Assembly: GCF_030272615.1 (NCBI RefSeq)
Contig: NC_081409.1
Location: forward strand, 648,180,468 to 648,244,467
Length of the DNA: 64,000 nt
Origin: Cryptomeria japonica
Taxonomy: Eukaryota > Streptophyta > Pinopsida > Cupressales > Cupressaceae
Direction of reading: 5' to 3'
Positions 11,571 to 21,871 of the stretch are shown here, piece after piece. A model generated the notes under the pieces. It was not told where the DNA came from and ran no database searches. It was given only the letters and a program-made list of their open reading frames with translations. Each line of letters begins with the position of its first letter. Position 1 is the first letter of the stretch. Made by a program: the position numbers and the translations under genes.

Positions 11571-12783
11571 ATGGTGACTAACAATTCAAGTTCATCTAGT
11601 TCATCTGGAGCTTTCTTTTAGAGAGATATTCCTAGGCTTGATGGAACAAATGACACGGTTTGGAAGATTCATATGGAGACTCATTTGAGATGTCTTGACA
11701 AGGAGATTTGGGAGATCACATAGAATGGTGTTACACATCATAATCTGGCATCTGGCAGTCTTCCTGTGGCAAACCTGGACTAGGAGCTTCAGAATGATTG
11801 TAGAGCAAGAGAAGCCCTCTTGTGTGCACTTTCTAATCAACAAATAATGGGATTAACTAACAAATCATCTGCAAAGGTTATATGGGATAAGTTGGAGACT
11901 CTTAATGAAGGTGACCCTACTGTGAAGATTGCTAAACTTGATGGTAACTGGGTGAGATATGAAAACTTGAAAATGGAAGAAGATGAAAGGATTACTGCAT
12001 TCATGGAAATGGTAAATGAGATTGTTATGGGAATTCAATGTTGCGGTGGAACTCTCAGTGAAGATGAAATTGTTTCTAAAGTCCTAAGAGCCCTACCAGT
12101 GGCTTACAAGATGAAGGCTACTTCTATTAATGAGTTGAGAACAATGGCTAATACTTCTGTCAACAAAGATACCTTGGTTGGGAAATTATCTGCTTTTGAG
12201 CTTGAAGAATTTTGACCTTCTGGAATTGTGAAGTTTGAATCGATTTTTCATGCATCTGCATCATCAACTAGTAAGCAAGATTAGAAAGCTTACTATGCAA
12301 AGGAATTGGATGATATGAAGAGAGAAGATGATGAGTTTGAGCAACTTGAAGCACTATTTGCTAGAAGAGTACCTAAAGGACTAGTAGGAGATAAGTATGA
12401 ATGAAAAGCACCTTTTAAATGTTTTGCATGTAATAAGATTGGTCATTTTGCATCTAGATGTCTTGAAGGAATTCAAGATTTGAAGAAAGAGTTAGAAGAT
12501 CTTTTAAGCCTAACCCTGGATATCAGAAAAAGTATAAGTACATGAAAAACAAAGATACATCACGCTACATAGTGGATGAAGAAGGTATTACTAACTCTGA
12601 TGATGAACCAGTAGAAGACTTTGCTAAAATTGAAGACAAGGATGAATGGGTAATTGACATTAGATGTTCACATCATATGACTGGAGATAAAAGGAAGTTT
12701 CTATCTTTGCAAGAATTTGATGGCGGTCTGGCTAGATTTGGAGATGACAAAGCATGCATGATCAAAGCAAAAGGAACTATATG
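11571..12783 (+). pseudogene. Element C gag and truncated protease
   Basis: ATG 11,571 starts with a Ser-rich stretch, then RLDGTNDTVWKIHMETHLRC, the typical Copia gag start. The longest open part is 11,820-12,215. A zinc knuckle, CFACNKIGHFASRC, lies at about 12,419-12,460. The protease begins DEWVIDIRCSHHMTG (about 12,640-12,685), where the catalytic Asp-Ser-Gly has become Asp-Ile-Arg. It breaks off near 12,783 and is fused to the RNase H tail. Six in-frame stops are mostly TAG. The predicted ancestral role is capsid formation. Confidence 0.88.
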
Positions 12784-12933
12784 AAGGAGGTGGTGGAAGA
12801 AAATGAAGTCAAATTGGTTTATGTGAACATTAAATATTAGATTGCAGATATTTTCACTAAACCTTTTCCTAAAGAACCATTTGAGTACCTAAGAGACAGG
12901 TTAGGGGTTTTTTCCCCTCGGACAAAGAACTGA
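12784..12933 (+). pseudogene. Element C RNase H C-terminal tail after internal deletion
   Basis: The segment contains the usual Copia tail (about 12,838-12,915), reading IADIFTKPFPKEPFEYL, and stops at TGA 12,931. Integrase, RT and most of RNase H have been lost between 12,783 and this point. Confidence 0.85.
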
Positions 12934-13336
12934 TTGATGTGTTTTGGCATCAAGTGGGTATGTATTATCCAAGATATCCTTCATTCTGGCACTGATGTGG
13001 GGATGCTACTGCTCAGGGGGGGTAGTTAGCCTTGTGTTTTAGTGGTAGTTATCCCTATGTTTTTGCTTTGATATTTATGTTAGATTTCTGGCATTGATGT
13101 CACTGGGGGAGAGATGTTGATGTGAAAAAGAAAAAAGGGAGTTGAATACATCAGGGGGAGAGATATATGTGTAACTTAGAGCTTTACCGAGATATCATTC
13201 ACAGGGGGAGTTTGGTCTTTGTTTCAAAATGCGGGAGATTGCTGGTTGTGTTCTATTGGGGGAGAATTATTTGGTATTTCTTGGTACTTAAATGTTTTTC
13301 ACATATAGTGTTACCATCAATGTCAAAGGGGGAGAT
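12934..13336 (+). other. Element C 3' untranslated region with repeated polypurine tracts
   Basis: This non-coding stretch has G-rich purine blocks (GGGGGAGAG and similar) at about 13,015, 13,104, 13,152, 13,204 and 13,258. The last, CAAAGGGGGAGAT (13,324-13,336), directly abuts the 3' LTR and should be the plus-strand primer. Confidence 0.8.
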
Positions 13337-15545
13337 TGTTGGCCACTTGGAGGAATTGATTATGTGTTGCATTGATGTTTTGTCATTGATGTCAACACTA
13401 GTTGTTTTGGATGCTTTACTGGCACCCTTTTGGTCCTGGTAGGATGTGTGGTTTCTGGTTGGATTGGATCCATCATGATCCAGTACGCTCCGGTATGATT
13501 TAGTTATGAAATTGGCTTATTAATGATACTCATGTTCATATTTAGTAAGTTGGTTTTGGTCTGGTGATTAGATGCTATCATGTTTGCTTTGAAGCTTGGT
13601 TTGTGGTTCCGAGGAGGGTTTCACGAACAGAGCTTTGATGAAGATCTTTGATGATATGCATAAGTGGTGTTGGTGCAGCTTCTGGTATGGATTCAAGATG
13701 CTATTGGTGATAATGTTCGAGACTTGGTGGATGGAGATTATTGCTTTAGCGTGTGGACCTATATTGGGTCTCGGTTGATCTAGGTTATGGACCGGCTTAA
13801 TGTAACGTGTGGATTGGACCTCTCGATGTGTTTCTGAGATGTCTTATGGGTTGTGTAATGCCCCACTAGGAACCCCGGAGGAAAACCCACAACAAGGGTG
13901 AAGCAATTTAAAAAAAAAAAAGTATAAACATCATAAATGCATTTACAGAACATGCACAAAACACAAGTGGAAGACTACACCAGAATTCCTTAAGGGTTAC
14001 CAACAAATAATTTACTTCAAGAATAAATTCCACATATGCATCATTAACTCAATGATCACAAGAAGCCATAAGCAAATAAAGATTCATCATAGACAGATTG
14101 AAAGAATACAATATAATTTTCACTTCAATAAGAATTTACTAACATCGTCAAGGAAACTGATAAAAACATCCCAACATAGGATTACATTGCTCTTCCAATA
14201 CATAACTTCTCAATATACATATACGAATAGATCTCATCCAGTTACAAGGTTATATAAGATCAATGATACAATGATACAAAGATACAATGACCACAAGGGT
14301 CTCCAAATAACAATAATCTACAAACAAGAGATGAAGCATGAGTCACGAACCAGAGGAACATCTGCAAAGCCAATCCCTGCATACTACCACCTGAGCATGT
14401 AATCCCCAAATGGAATCACCCCACCGTGCTAGGAGATAGCTGAGGGCCCTCAAACAAGCATAAGCATGACATGGTCGACAAAACAATATGACTCCATGAC
14501 AGCACATAATGACCTCACAAAATCCGGGTGACTCAACATCACAAACACACAAGTGAACCAAATGAGAGAGTGTCATCACATAGCTTAAGATGGATACCAT
14601 GGTGCAGCCTCCATAGGTCCCTACTCACTGTCCTGGTAACCTCTCCCGAACCTCTAGTTCCAACTAAGTCTCATGCGGACCCAACTAGCCTTTCGTGAAG
14701 ACAAGGTAGTTGGTTTGCCATTCCAGGCTTTCTCACAACATGATGAGTCTCATACAAGCACTCACCCAGGTGCGAGGTACAATTATCTTTATTAATGTTA
14801 TGATTCTACCCACCTAATCAATTCATTAGATTACCAGTTATTATCTGACTTTCGCTAGGTCATAATGCCTACCACTTTGGGCACAACCCCCAAGCGAAAG
14901 ACACTCTCTCAAAGATCACTAAACAAACATGGTCACTCCTCGAGGACCCTATGGCAAAGTAGACAGCCATAACACCACTATCAGAAACAAGTGGTCAAAC
15001 AAGGACATATTGACTCTTGGCTAACCAAAGGGCAAAGACACTACATGGTTAAGACAATGAAGCCAACATATATCTCTTGCTCAAAGGTACCAAATATGCC
15101 TCCACAGGACGACTGAACCACTGACCAGAACAACACATAATACACTTGCAACATCATAGATTGAAATATGAAATAGAACACTCTTTACAATAGTCACATT
15201 ATTCATTTTCCCAAATCAATATTCCATCAGGAATGAAATCCATATTGAAAATTCAACCAAATAAAAATACGAATTCCAAATAGTCATTCAATTCAATTCC
15301 AGAATATAACCAAATCTACCAATTGAATCACTAATTCATGCCTTGATTTCCATTGATAAATTTATTAACCACATGATAAGAATCACATGAAAATCACCAT
15401 TTATGCTTAACATAAAACAACCACTTCAACATGTTCACTTAATAAAATTAAATTAATTTATAATATACTGGTTTGCACCGGTAAGGCACAGGTTAAGTGA
15501 TGGCAAAATCCAACCCGCAGTATTGCTCTCGCCGAGGCAACAGAC

Positions 15546-15805
15546 ACTACCTACCAGTAGTGCTGCTACCACTTGTAACATCCACTACTGACTGGTAGCA
15601 CTGCTACCAACGGGTAGCGGTACTGCCGATCGATAGTGCCACTACCGCTCGTACTAGCCACTACCAACCGGTAGCAGCCGCTACCAACCGGTAGTAGTCC
15701 TACGGATCGGTAGTGCTACTACCAACCGGTGGCAGTCCTACCAATCAATAGCACTGCTGCCGACTAGTAGTTCTGCTACCTGCGGGTAGCAGACAGTACC
15801 GACTC
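15546..15805. repeat. Tandem hairpin array CTACC-n-CCGGTAG (LTR copy 1a)
   Basis: Roughly 21-23-base units of the form CTACCAACCGGTAG joined by short linkers such as CAGCCG or TAGTCCTA repeat about a dozen times. CTACC and GGTAG are complementary, so each unit can fold into a small hairpin. Confidence 0.85.
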
Positions 15806-16490
15806 ACGTGACGATGCAAGCCCATCACGGGAGAGGTAAAGTCTACGAACAAACTAAAAGGTCACTAAACAAACATGGTCACTCCTCGAGGACCCTATGG
15901 CAAAGCAGACAGCCATAACACCACTATCAGAAACAAGTGGTCAAACAAGGACATATTGACTCTTGGCTAATCAAAGGGCAAAGACACTACATGGTTAAGA
16001 CAACGAAGCCAACATATATCTCTTGCTCAAAGGTACCAAATATGCCTCCACAGGACGACTGAACCACAGACCAAAACAACACATAATAAACTTGCAACAT
16101 CATAGATTGAAATATGAAATAGAACACTCTTTACAACAATCACATTATTCATTTTCCCAAATCAATATTCCATCAGGAATGAAATCCATATTGAAAATTC
16201 AACCAAATAAAAATACGAATTCCAAATAGGCATTCAATTCAATTCCAGAATATAACCAAATCTACCAGTTGAATCACTAATTCATGCCTTGATTTCCATT
16301 GATAAATTTATTAACCACATGATAAGAATCACATGAAAATCACCATTTATGCTTAAAATAAAACAACCACTTCAACATGTTCACTTAATAAAATTAAATT
16401 AATTTATAATATACTGGTTTGCACCGGTAAGGCACAGGTTAAGCGATGGCAAAAGCCAACCCGCAGTATTGCTCTCGCCGAGGCAATAGA

Positions 16491-16764
16491 CACTACCTGC
16501 CGGTAGTGCTGCTACCACTTGTAACATCCACTACCGACCGGTAGCACTGCTACCAATGGGTAGCGGTACTGCCGATCGATAGTGCCACTACCGCTCGTAC
16601 TAGCCACTACCAACCGGTAGCAGCCGCTACCAACCGGTAGTAGTCCTATGGATCGGTAGTGCTACTACCAACTGGTGGCAGTCCTACCAATCAGTAGCAC
16701 TGCTACTGTGTAGCAGTGCTGCCGACTAGTAGTTCTGCTACCTGCAGGTAGCAGACAGTACCGA
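16491..16764. repeat. Tandem hairpin array CTACC-n-CCGGTAG (LTR copy 1b)
   Basis: This is the copy of the previous array made by the LTR tandem duplication. It carries an extra CTACTGTGTAGCAG segment near 16,705 that the first unit lacks. Confidence 0.85.
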
Positions 16765-16986
16765 CTCACGTGACGATGCAAGCCCATCACGGGAGAGGTA
16801 AAGTCTACGAACAAACTAAAAACGCATGCCTCCAAGGCATTTAGAAAGCAAAAGATCACCCTGTTGAGCACTATTTTTTTAAAAAAAATATATAATAAAA
16901 ATAAAAAATAATAATATATGTTTCCATAAGCATGAAGACTAATGGATATTTCGGCCAGTAAGCTGTATCGAGCACTGCAGGAGAAG

Positions 16987-17512
16987 TTTCATCGAAAGAG
17001 CGTTTTCATCGACACAGGGCATATAAAGCATTAAGCAAAGGTGTTTCGGCAAGAAGTTACCTTCGATGAACGCAAGAAACCGCTCATCGATACTCCAGGT
17101 TTCATCGAAAAGGTAAAAGCAAAAAGCGAAAAGGCAAAAGGTGATTTCGAAGGAATGTCGTTACCGAAGAAACTCAAGAGACATTCATCGAAATGCAAGT
17201 TTCATCGATGAACGTGGTGTCGAACAAAAGAAAAGCTGTTTCATCGATAAAAAGGATATCGATGAAAAAGGGGATATCGATGAACACTCATAAGCCTTCA
17301 CCGAAGAAAGAAACTCATCGAAAGTATGGCATCGATGAAACTCACGAGCAACTTATCGAAAAGGGGGACTATCGATGAAAAAGTGATTTCGATGAGTCTT
17401 AAAAGCGGCTTCTCGACGTAAGTTTTTCACCGAAACAATATTATCGAAGAGAGTGAGCTTTCGATGGAAGATTCAAACACTTGGCCGAAGACAAGGGTTT
17501 CATCGATAACTT
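16987..17512. repeat. Array of TTCATCGA / TTCATCGATGAA motifs in element F
   Basis: I count about 18 ATCGA/TCGAT cores in 526 bases, in both orientations, for example at 16,990, 17,101, 17,200, 17,242, 17,257, 17,274, 17,330, 17,370 and 17,501. Several form the palindrome TTCATCGATGAA. Around five CCGAA variants (for example TTCACCGAAG) are interspersed. The array lies between a TATA-like CATATAAAG (about 17,019-17,027) and the first ORF. It could be a transposase or regulator binding array, or a transcribed leader. Confidence 0.85.
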
Positions 17513-17807
17513 GAAACGCGCGCACTTTGAGCGGACTGTACTTCCCGCGAAGGAGTTAAAGGCCTAGTTGAAAAGTGTCACATCTGCAATTAAGTTTAAA
17601 ACACTTGAGTAGCCGTTACAGATGCAGAAACATTAACTGTACACAAGTTGCCCATTCAATTGCAATTGAACTGAGTGAATTTTCGTAAGAATCAGATCGA
17701 TGCTAAGAGATTGGAAGCTGTGAAGAACTTACAGAGATTTGCAAACGATAACCAGAAGAGTTGAGCATTCTACCAAGTAAGTGTTGTCTCTCTTATTTAC
17801 TGTAACT

Positions 17808-19769
17808 ATGGAACCTTCGTCTTCTTCTTCTAAAAAGAGTAGGAAAGGAAAAGAGTTAAACCCTGAAGAGAAGCCCAAGAGACAGAAGAAAGAAGGGAGA
17901 GCTTTGACTCAGGACTTATTAGACCAGTGTCCATCGTCTAGTGTAAGGTCCAAAAAGATTAAAAGTGAAGAAGAAGGATTAGAGGACAAATTTGAAAATC
18001 TAGGAGACATTTGGACTGAGATAAGAGGACATGAGTTATTTTTGTTTGGTTACAAAAGAAGGGATGCACCCGAACCCATCAGTAATCTCTGGAAGAGGAA
18101 CTTAGGCAAGTTAGTAGTTCCAAATGTGTTTGTAGACGTAGAATTAATGAAAGCTCTGGTAAATTGCTACAACCCGAGAACTAAAACCATATGTGATTAC
18201 AGAGGGAATACATTAGTAGTAATCAACAAGCAGACTATTGATATGGTTTTTGATCTAGACTGGGAAGTCGAGGAAAGCATCGATATGAAGAAACTTTCAC
18301 AGGAATTCTTTAGTTTGGAAAATATCTACAGGACTTGGAGGCTACCTGTTCACAGGCCAAAAGTGGGTGGGTCATTTGTTCAGTTTGGCAAAAGTGACAA
18401 GGTGCCATTTGATGTCAACCACTTCCATCCATATTTCAAATATACGTATTATACTGCAGCCCAAGTACTAGGCATAGAGGCTCATCCACTCATGGATGTT
18501 GGGATTATGGTTCTGTGTGCTGATATTCAATCAAAAGACCCTAGGTCATTTGATTTTGCTACTTATGTTGCGGATACCTTGAATCATGGGCTGGAAAAAA
18601 TGAAAGGAGACCTTGTGAATGTTCACTTTTCATTATACTCCATGCTAATGCATATTCTTCTTTATTGTGGACAAGAAATTAACTTCTGGCCAGATAAGTT
18701 CAGCATCAGGTCTTATGATAAGAATGGTCTGAAGAAGCCGGTTCAGTTGTGGGTATCAGCATGGGACCAGAGGTTTATGAACAACCAATATTGGCATTTT
18801 CAAGAATACTTTGTGAAACCTCTCAGTGCAGCTTTTGGACAACGTAGGGATTATACTTTGTCCCCTGAAATTAAGAGGTTCCTCAGGCCAAAGGATTTCT
18901 CTCCAGAGTCACAGATTGAACATAATTGGGGTGATTGGTATTGCCATGATAATCACACAAAGATAAGGGTATTTGGATATGAAGGGCAACCGCACATGCT
19001 TCCAATTACGGTGCCAGACAGAGTGGCTAGCTTGGAGATTATAAGGCAATTGTCTATTGCCAGTGCTAAACATTTAACTGATTTTGGTAAACAATCTATT
19101 GTTCCAGGTCTATTAGTTTTCTCTGATTTCATTGTCAAAAGTTCAAAGAGTTATCATTTATTACAGAATAAATTAAATTACTATGGCATGACTCTGGGTG
19201 AGCCTAGGGAGAATTTTGATCCCGAAGGATATATAAGAGCTGCCAGAGCCTCAAAGAAACTCAAAGCTGGGATACATATGGCCAAAATGCCGGACGACCT
19301 AATTAAGAACCTTGAGCGAGAGGAGGCCAAGGCTTTAAAAGGAAAGAGTGAGTTAGTCTGGGAGGCCTACAAATGGAAAAGGGCAAGGGGAATGATAGAT
19401 GGAGACCTAATTGGAAATCTCCAAGATCCTCTGGAGGTAGCTAAAAGGCTGCTTCAACATGAAGCTGAAATTATGCATAGAGTTCCTTCACAATTCCTTC
19501 GCTTCATTAATACTGAAAGGGACAGTCAGCCCCTAGCTCACATGTCACCGAAATCAACCGCCAGTAGTATCCCACCTGATTCTCCTAGAGAGGATTATCC
19601 TCCTGGTTTCGAAACAGAAATGAACATGGACACAGGAGAAATCAACATCAAAGATGTTGTTGACATAAGAATGACTGAGCATGAGGACTTCATTGCTGAT
19701 GATGGATTCGCCTCCTCTAGGGAATTCCTTTCATTTCTATATCAATACAAAGGGGCTCATGTCAAATGA
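17808..19769 (+). CDS. Element F ORF1: 653-aa protein, plant mobile-domain-like
   Basis: I chose ATG 17,808 because the context AACTATGG is favourable and the codons upstream in frame have no ATG. The N-terminus is Ser-rich, followed by a strongly basic, nuclear-localisation-like stretch (KKSRKGKE and KPKRQKK, residues ~9-29). A globular region (residues ~70-420) includes LVNCYNPRTKTICDYRGNT and a helical block around FATYVADTLNHGLEKMKG. These recall the plant mobile-domain / putative plant transposon protein families, an assignment from memory of family style. The tail is acidic. There are no RT, integrase or classical transposase motifs. It ends at TGA 19,767-19,769 and continues in frame into ORF2. 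A nuclear protein of unknown function is the safest description. Confidence 0.8.
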   Translation: MEPSSSSSKKSRKGKELNPEEKPKRQKKEGRALTQDLLDQCPSSSVRSKKIKSEEEGLEDKFENLGDIWTEIRGHELFLFGYKRRDAPEPISNLWKRNLGKLVVPNVFVDVELMKALVNCYNPRTKTICDYRGNTLVVINKQTIDMVFDLDWEVEESIDMKKLSQEFFSLENIYRTWRLPVHRPKVGGSFVQFGKSDKVPFDVNHFHPYFKYTYYTAAQVLGIEAHPLMDVGIMVLCADIQSKDPRSFDFATYVADTLNHGLEKMKGDLVNVHFSLYSMLMHILLYCGQEINFWPDKFSIRSYDKNGLKKPVQLWVSAWDQRFMNNQYWHFQEYFVKPLSAAFGQRRDYTLSPEIKRFLRPKDFSPESQIEHNWGDWYCHDNHTKIRVFGYEGQPHMLPITVPDRVASLEIIRQLSIASAKHLTDFGKQSIVPGLLVFSDFIVKSSKSYHLLQNKLNYYGMTLGEPRENFDPEGYIRAARASKKLKAGIHMAKMPDDLIKNLEREEAKALKGKSELVWEAYKWKRARGMIDGDLIGNLQDPLEVAKRLLQHEAEIMHRVPSQFLRFINTERDSQPLAHMSPKSTASSIPPDSPREDYPPGFETEMNMDTGEINIKDVVDIRMTEHEDFIADDGFASSREFLSFLYQYKGAHVK

Positions 19770-19772
19770 AGC

Positions 19773-20957
19773 ATGGCTGGAAAACCAGAGGAAGAACAGA
19801 TGAAGAGATTACAGGATGAAATTGATGTCCTCATGAAAGACATGACTCCTGAAAAGGGGAGGAAATTATTAAAAGAGGCCGGTGTGATCATCTTCTCTGG
19901 TTGGGATATCAACTCAGCACTCTTATTTGATGGCTTTTTGAAAAAACAAGATTTGAATCAGCAGGTATTGCCCCAGGAGGTAGATAAACTGTTCCTAGGC
20001 TCTGGATATGATCCAGACAAAAAGGCTCTCCTACAGTGGGCACTATATCCAAAAGGGAAGAGGCCAATCATTGTGGATATAGAAGAAACCTTTGGGCATC
20101 TCATGGTTCACCAGGTTGGAAAGACTGATCCTAGGGTCACTGCAAAGCTCAACCTGGATGTTGCAAGATTGAACTTGGACCAGACAAAGTTTTTGGTCAG
20201 AGAGAACATTACATACAAGGGATTATATGAAAAATCCAAGGAGGAAAATCAGAAGCTGCAAGCAAAGGTATTGCAATTAGAAACGGGGACTCCTATCAGC
20301 GAATACACCTCATACCCCGCAGGACGCAGCTTGGATGATGTCTCTGATGACCTGTACTGGAAATATCAGGCAGAGAAGGCCAATAAACGCGCAAATAATA
20401 TCCAGCAAAAGATAGACAAATTGGTCAATGACATCATAGGACATCGGTTTAACACCATGCTCTTACAGGTCGAACCATATTGGATAGTTTACAATGGGAC
20501 AATAAAAGCGCTAACAGAGCATGAACGGTTAAGAGCACGATTGCAGGGGGTGCTAAGTAGTGACGATTCCATGACGCCAGAAGAAAAGGCTGAGGGTAAC
20601 GCGTATATGGATAATCATGTCAAACTCGAGGATATGCTAAGAAGAGATTTACAAGAATTAGATGATGAAAAACCCGTTGGAATGCCTTCCGTCTACAAGG
20701 AAGGAGAGGTAATAACCTTGGAGGATTTGCGAAAGGAACTTGTCAGCGTCAAGGATTGGGCCTTGTCAGAAATTGATCGGAGTAAGGATATGGCCCCTAC
20801 CGTCAACCAGATGATATTCAAGTACCTGGCGCTAGGGGATGAATTAAAAAAGCAAACGCCTCGAATCAGAACATTCAAAGACGATGATTACATTCATCAT
20901 TTGGGGCTTTTGAATCTCTTTTTGCTTAAGTTTAGAAACACTCAAGTTAACGACTAA
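19773..20957 (+). CDS. Element F ORF2: 394-aa coiled-coil protein, unknown function
   Basis: ATG 19,773 (context AGCATGGCT) lies three bases after ORF1's stop and in the same frame, so the two ORFs form one 1,056-codon frame broken only by TGA. The protein is soluble and charged. Coiled-coil-like helices surround LYEKSKEENQKLQAKVLQLE (residues ~150-170) and KYQAEKANKRANNIQQKIDK (~195-215). A Lys/Arg and Asp/Glu mix continues to the end, which reads FRNTQVND. No catalytic motif is evident. It may be reached by stop readthrough, by reinitiation, or may have been one protein with ORF1 before a CGA-to-TGA change. Confidence 0.75.
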   Translation: MAGKPEEEQMKRLQDEIDVLMKDMTPEKGRKLLKEAGVIIFSGWDINSALLFDGFLKKQDLNQQVLPQEVDKLFLGSGYDPDKKALLQWALYPKGKRPIIVDIEETFGHLMVHQVGKTDPRVTAKLNLDVARLNLDQTKFLVRENITYKGLYEKSKEENQKLQAKVLQLETGTPISEYTSYPAGRSLDDVSDDLYWKYQAEKANKRANNIQQKIDKLVNDIIGHRFNTMLLQVEPYWIVYNGTIKALTEHERLRARLQGVLSSDDSMTPEEKAEGNAYMDNHVKLEDMLRRDLQELDDEKPVGMPSVYKEGEVITLEDLRKELVSVKDWALSEIDRSKDMAPTVNQMIFKYLALGDELKKQTPRIRTFKDDDYIHHLGLLNLFLLKFRNTQVND

Positions 20958-21871
20958 TATTTTGAAAAGTCGTGTCTCTTCGTGAAAAACTTTCGTCCTC
21001 ATATATATATGAGAATGATTTTTGTAATGTAAAGAGATAATAGAATTAGATAGGATTAGGAGCGAAACAAGAACAGCCTGTAAGTCTTCTGTGTACAAAC
21101 TATAATGGAATACAAATCTTGATCTACTGTTTCCTTGCATATGTGTTGTGGATTATTTCATTTTCTTTTGGCAATCGTCTGTGATATTGTCTGATAAAGA
21201 TAAGGTTATTCATGTTCTTAAGATCAGATCTATGCTTTATGTTATAATGTTGCAACAAAAGTTCTGCTTGCGGATTGTAATCGTTCCTTGCAAAGCTTAA
21301 TTGACTGGTCCCTTAAGGGTAGGGTTAAATTCACTCAATCAGCACATAATATAAGCATTCATTTGGTTTTAAAAGAAATAGTAACTGACAGGTTCATAAG
21401 GGATGAATTAAAAAGCTGTCTCACAGATTCGCACTATAAGTCCTGAAGAAAATTGTGATGACTCTGTAACCCAAACAGTGAAGAAGGCACTGGCTAAAAT
21501 CTCAAGTTATACTCATCATTTCTTTCTTAATTAGTTATTTTGATAGCTATAGAAGTAATTAAGAAGCACAAAGCAAACAATTATCATAACAACAATCTTG
21601 AACTCGTCTGCTATATCTCCATTCAAGGAACTCATGCCATTTCAAGATCAGGAGATATCAGATTAGGATAACATATCTGCTATAAAAAGCACTGTTTATT
21701 GGAGACATTCAGTGAATAGGTATACCCGCCTAGGTCCTGCAGAACCTAAAGTGAGAGAGTAAGCAACCAAACAGGTTCACTCTACATGTTGGCCAAGTCA
21801 ATTGGAGGGTTTGACCATAGGGACTGGCATTTCCTTAGAACCTATCCAATCTGTTGATTTGAGACCCAACA
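20958..21871 (+). other. Element F 3' region, non-coding
   Basis: These 914 AT-rich bases have no ORF of note. A palindromic TCATATATATATGA is at about 20,999-21,012, and AATGGAATACAAATC (about 21,105) could serve polyadenylation. No ATCGA cluster matches the one at the other end. The region ends at CCCAACA. Confidence 0.6.

Larger units (their letters stand above)
14916..16822. repeat. Tandem duplication of ~0.95 kb within E's LTR
   Basis: The text TCACTAAACAAACATGG at 14,916 recurs at 15,862, an offset of 946 bases. The two units then run in parallel to about 15,861 and 16,822, differing by a few substitutions and a 16-base indel near 16,705. The other LTR of E has this segment once, so the duplication arose after E inserted. 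Confidence 0.9.
16862..21871 (+). mobile_element. Element F: unclassified 5-kb insertion with two intact ORFs
   Basis: The block starts TGTTGAGCAC and ends GACCCAACA. It is flanked by a perfect 5-bp TSD, CACCC (16,857-16,861 and 21,872-21,876). The uninterrupted target AAAAGATCACCCAATCAATAACC-like sequence is present at about 30,497-30,520 in E's other LTR. TG...CA ends with a 5-bp TSD resemble LTR retroelements. However, I find no direct repeat between the first ~900 and last ~900 bases, no primer site and no pol domain. Only TGTTG/CAACA is inverted at the ends. A motif array precedes two intact same-frame ORFs. It is the innermost, so youngest, layer here. Confidence 0.85.

Noticed and set aside
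13849-13853. Clean TSD for element E (GGTTG versus AGATG)
   Set aside because: Only three of five bases agree. I keep the element, whose borders are fixed by the target site, but do not claim a TSD.
14052-14402. Plus-strand ORF with a near copy at 28,572-28,904
   Set aside because: These are again matching positions within the two LTRs of E, antisense to the element. No protein evidence.
14910-16822. Possible CRISPR-like or satellite array from regular CCGGTAG units
   Set aside because: The units are short imperfect hairpins within an LTR with no unique spacers, and the genome is eukaryotic. The large-scale repeat is a simple two-copy duplication.
17781-17807. Extension of F's ORF1 upstream to a GTG at 17,781
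   Set aside because: A plant gene would not normally start at GTG. The first in-frame ATG at 17,808 has a better context, and a splice-donor-like CAAGTAAGTG overlaps the upstream stretch.
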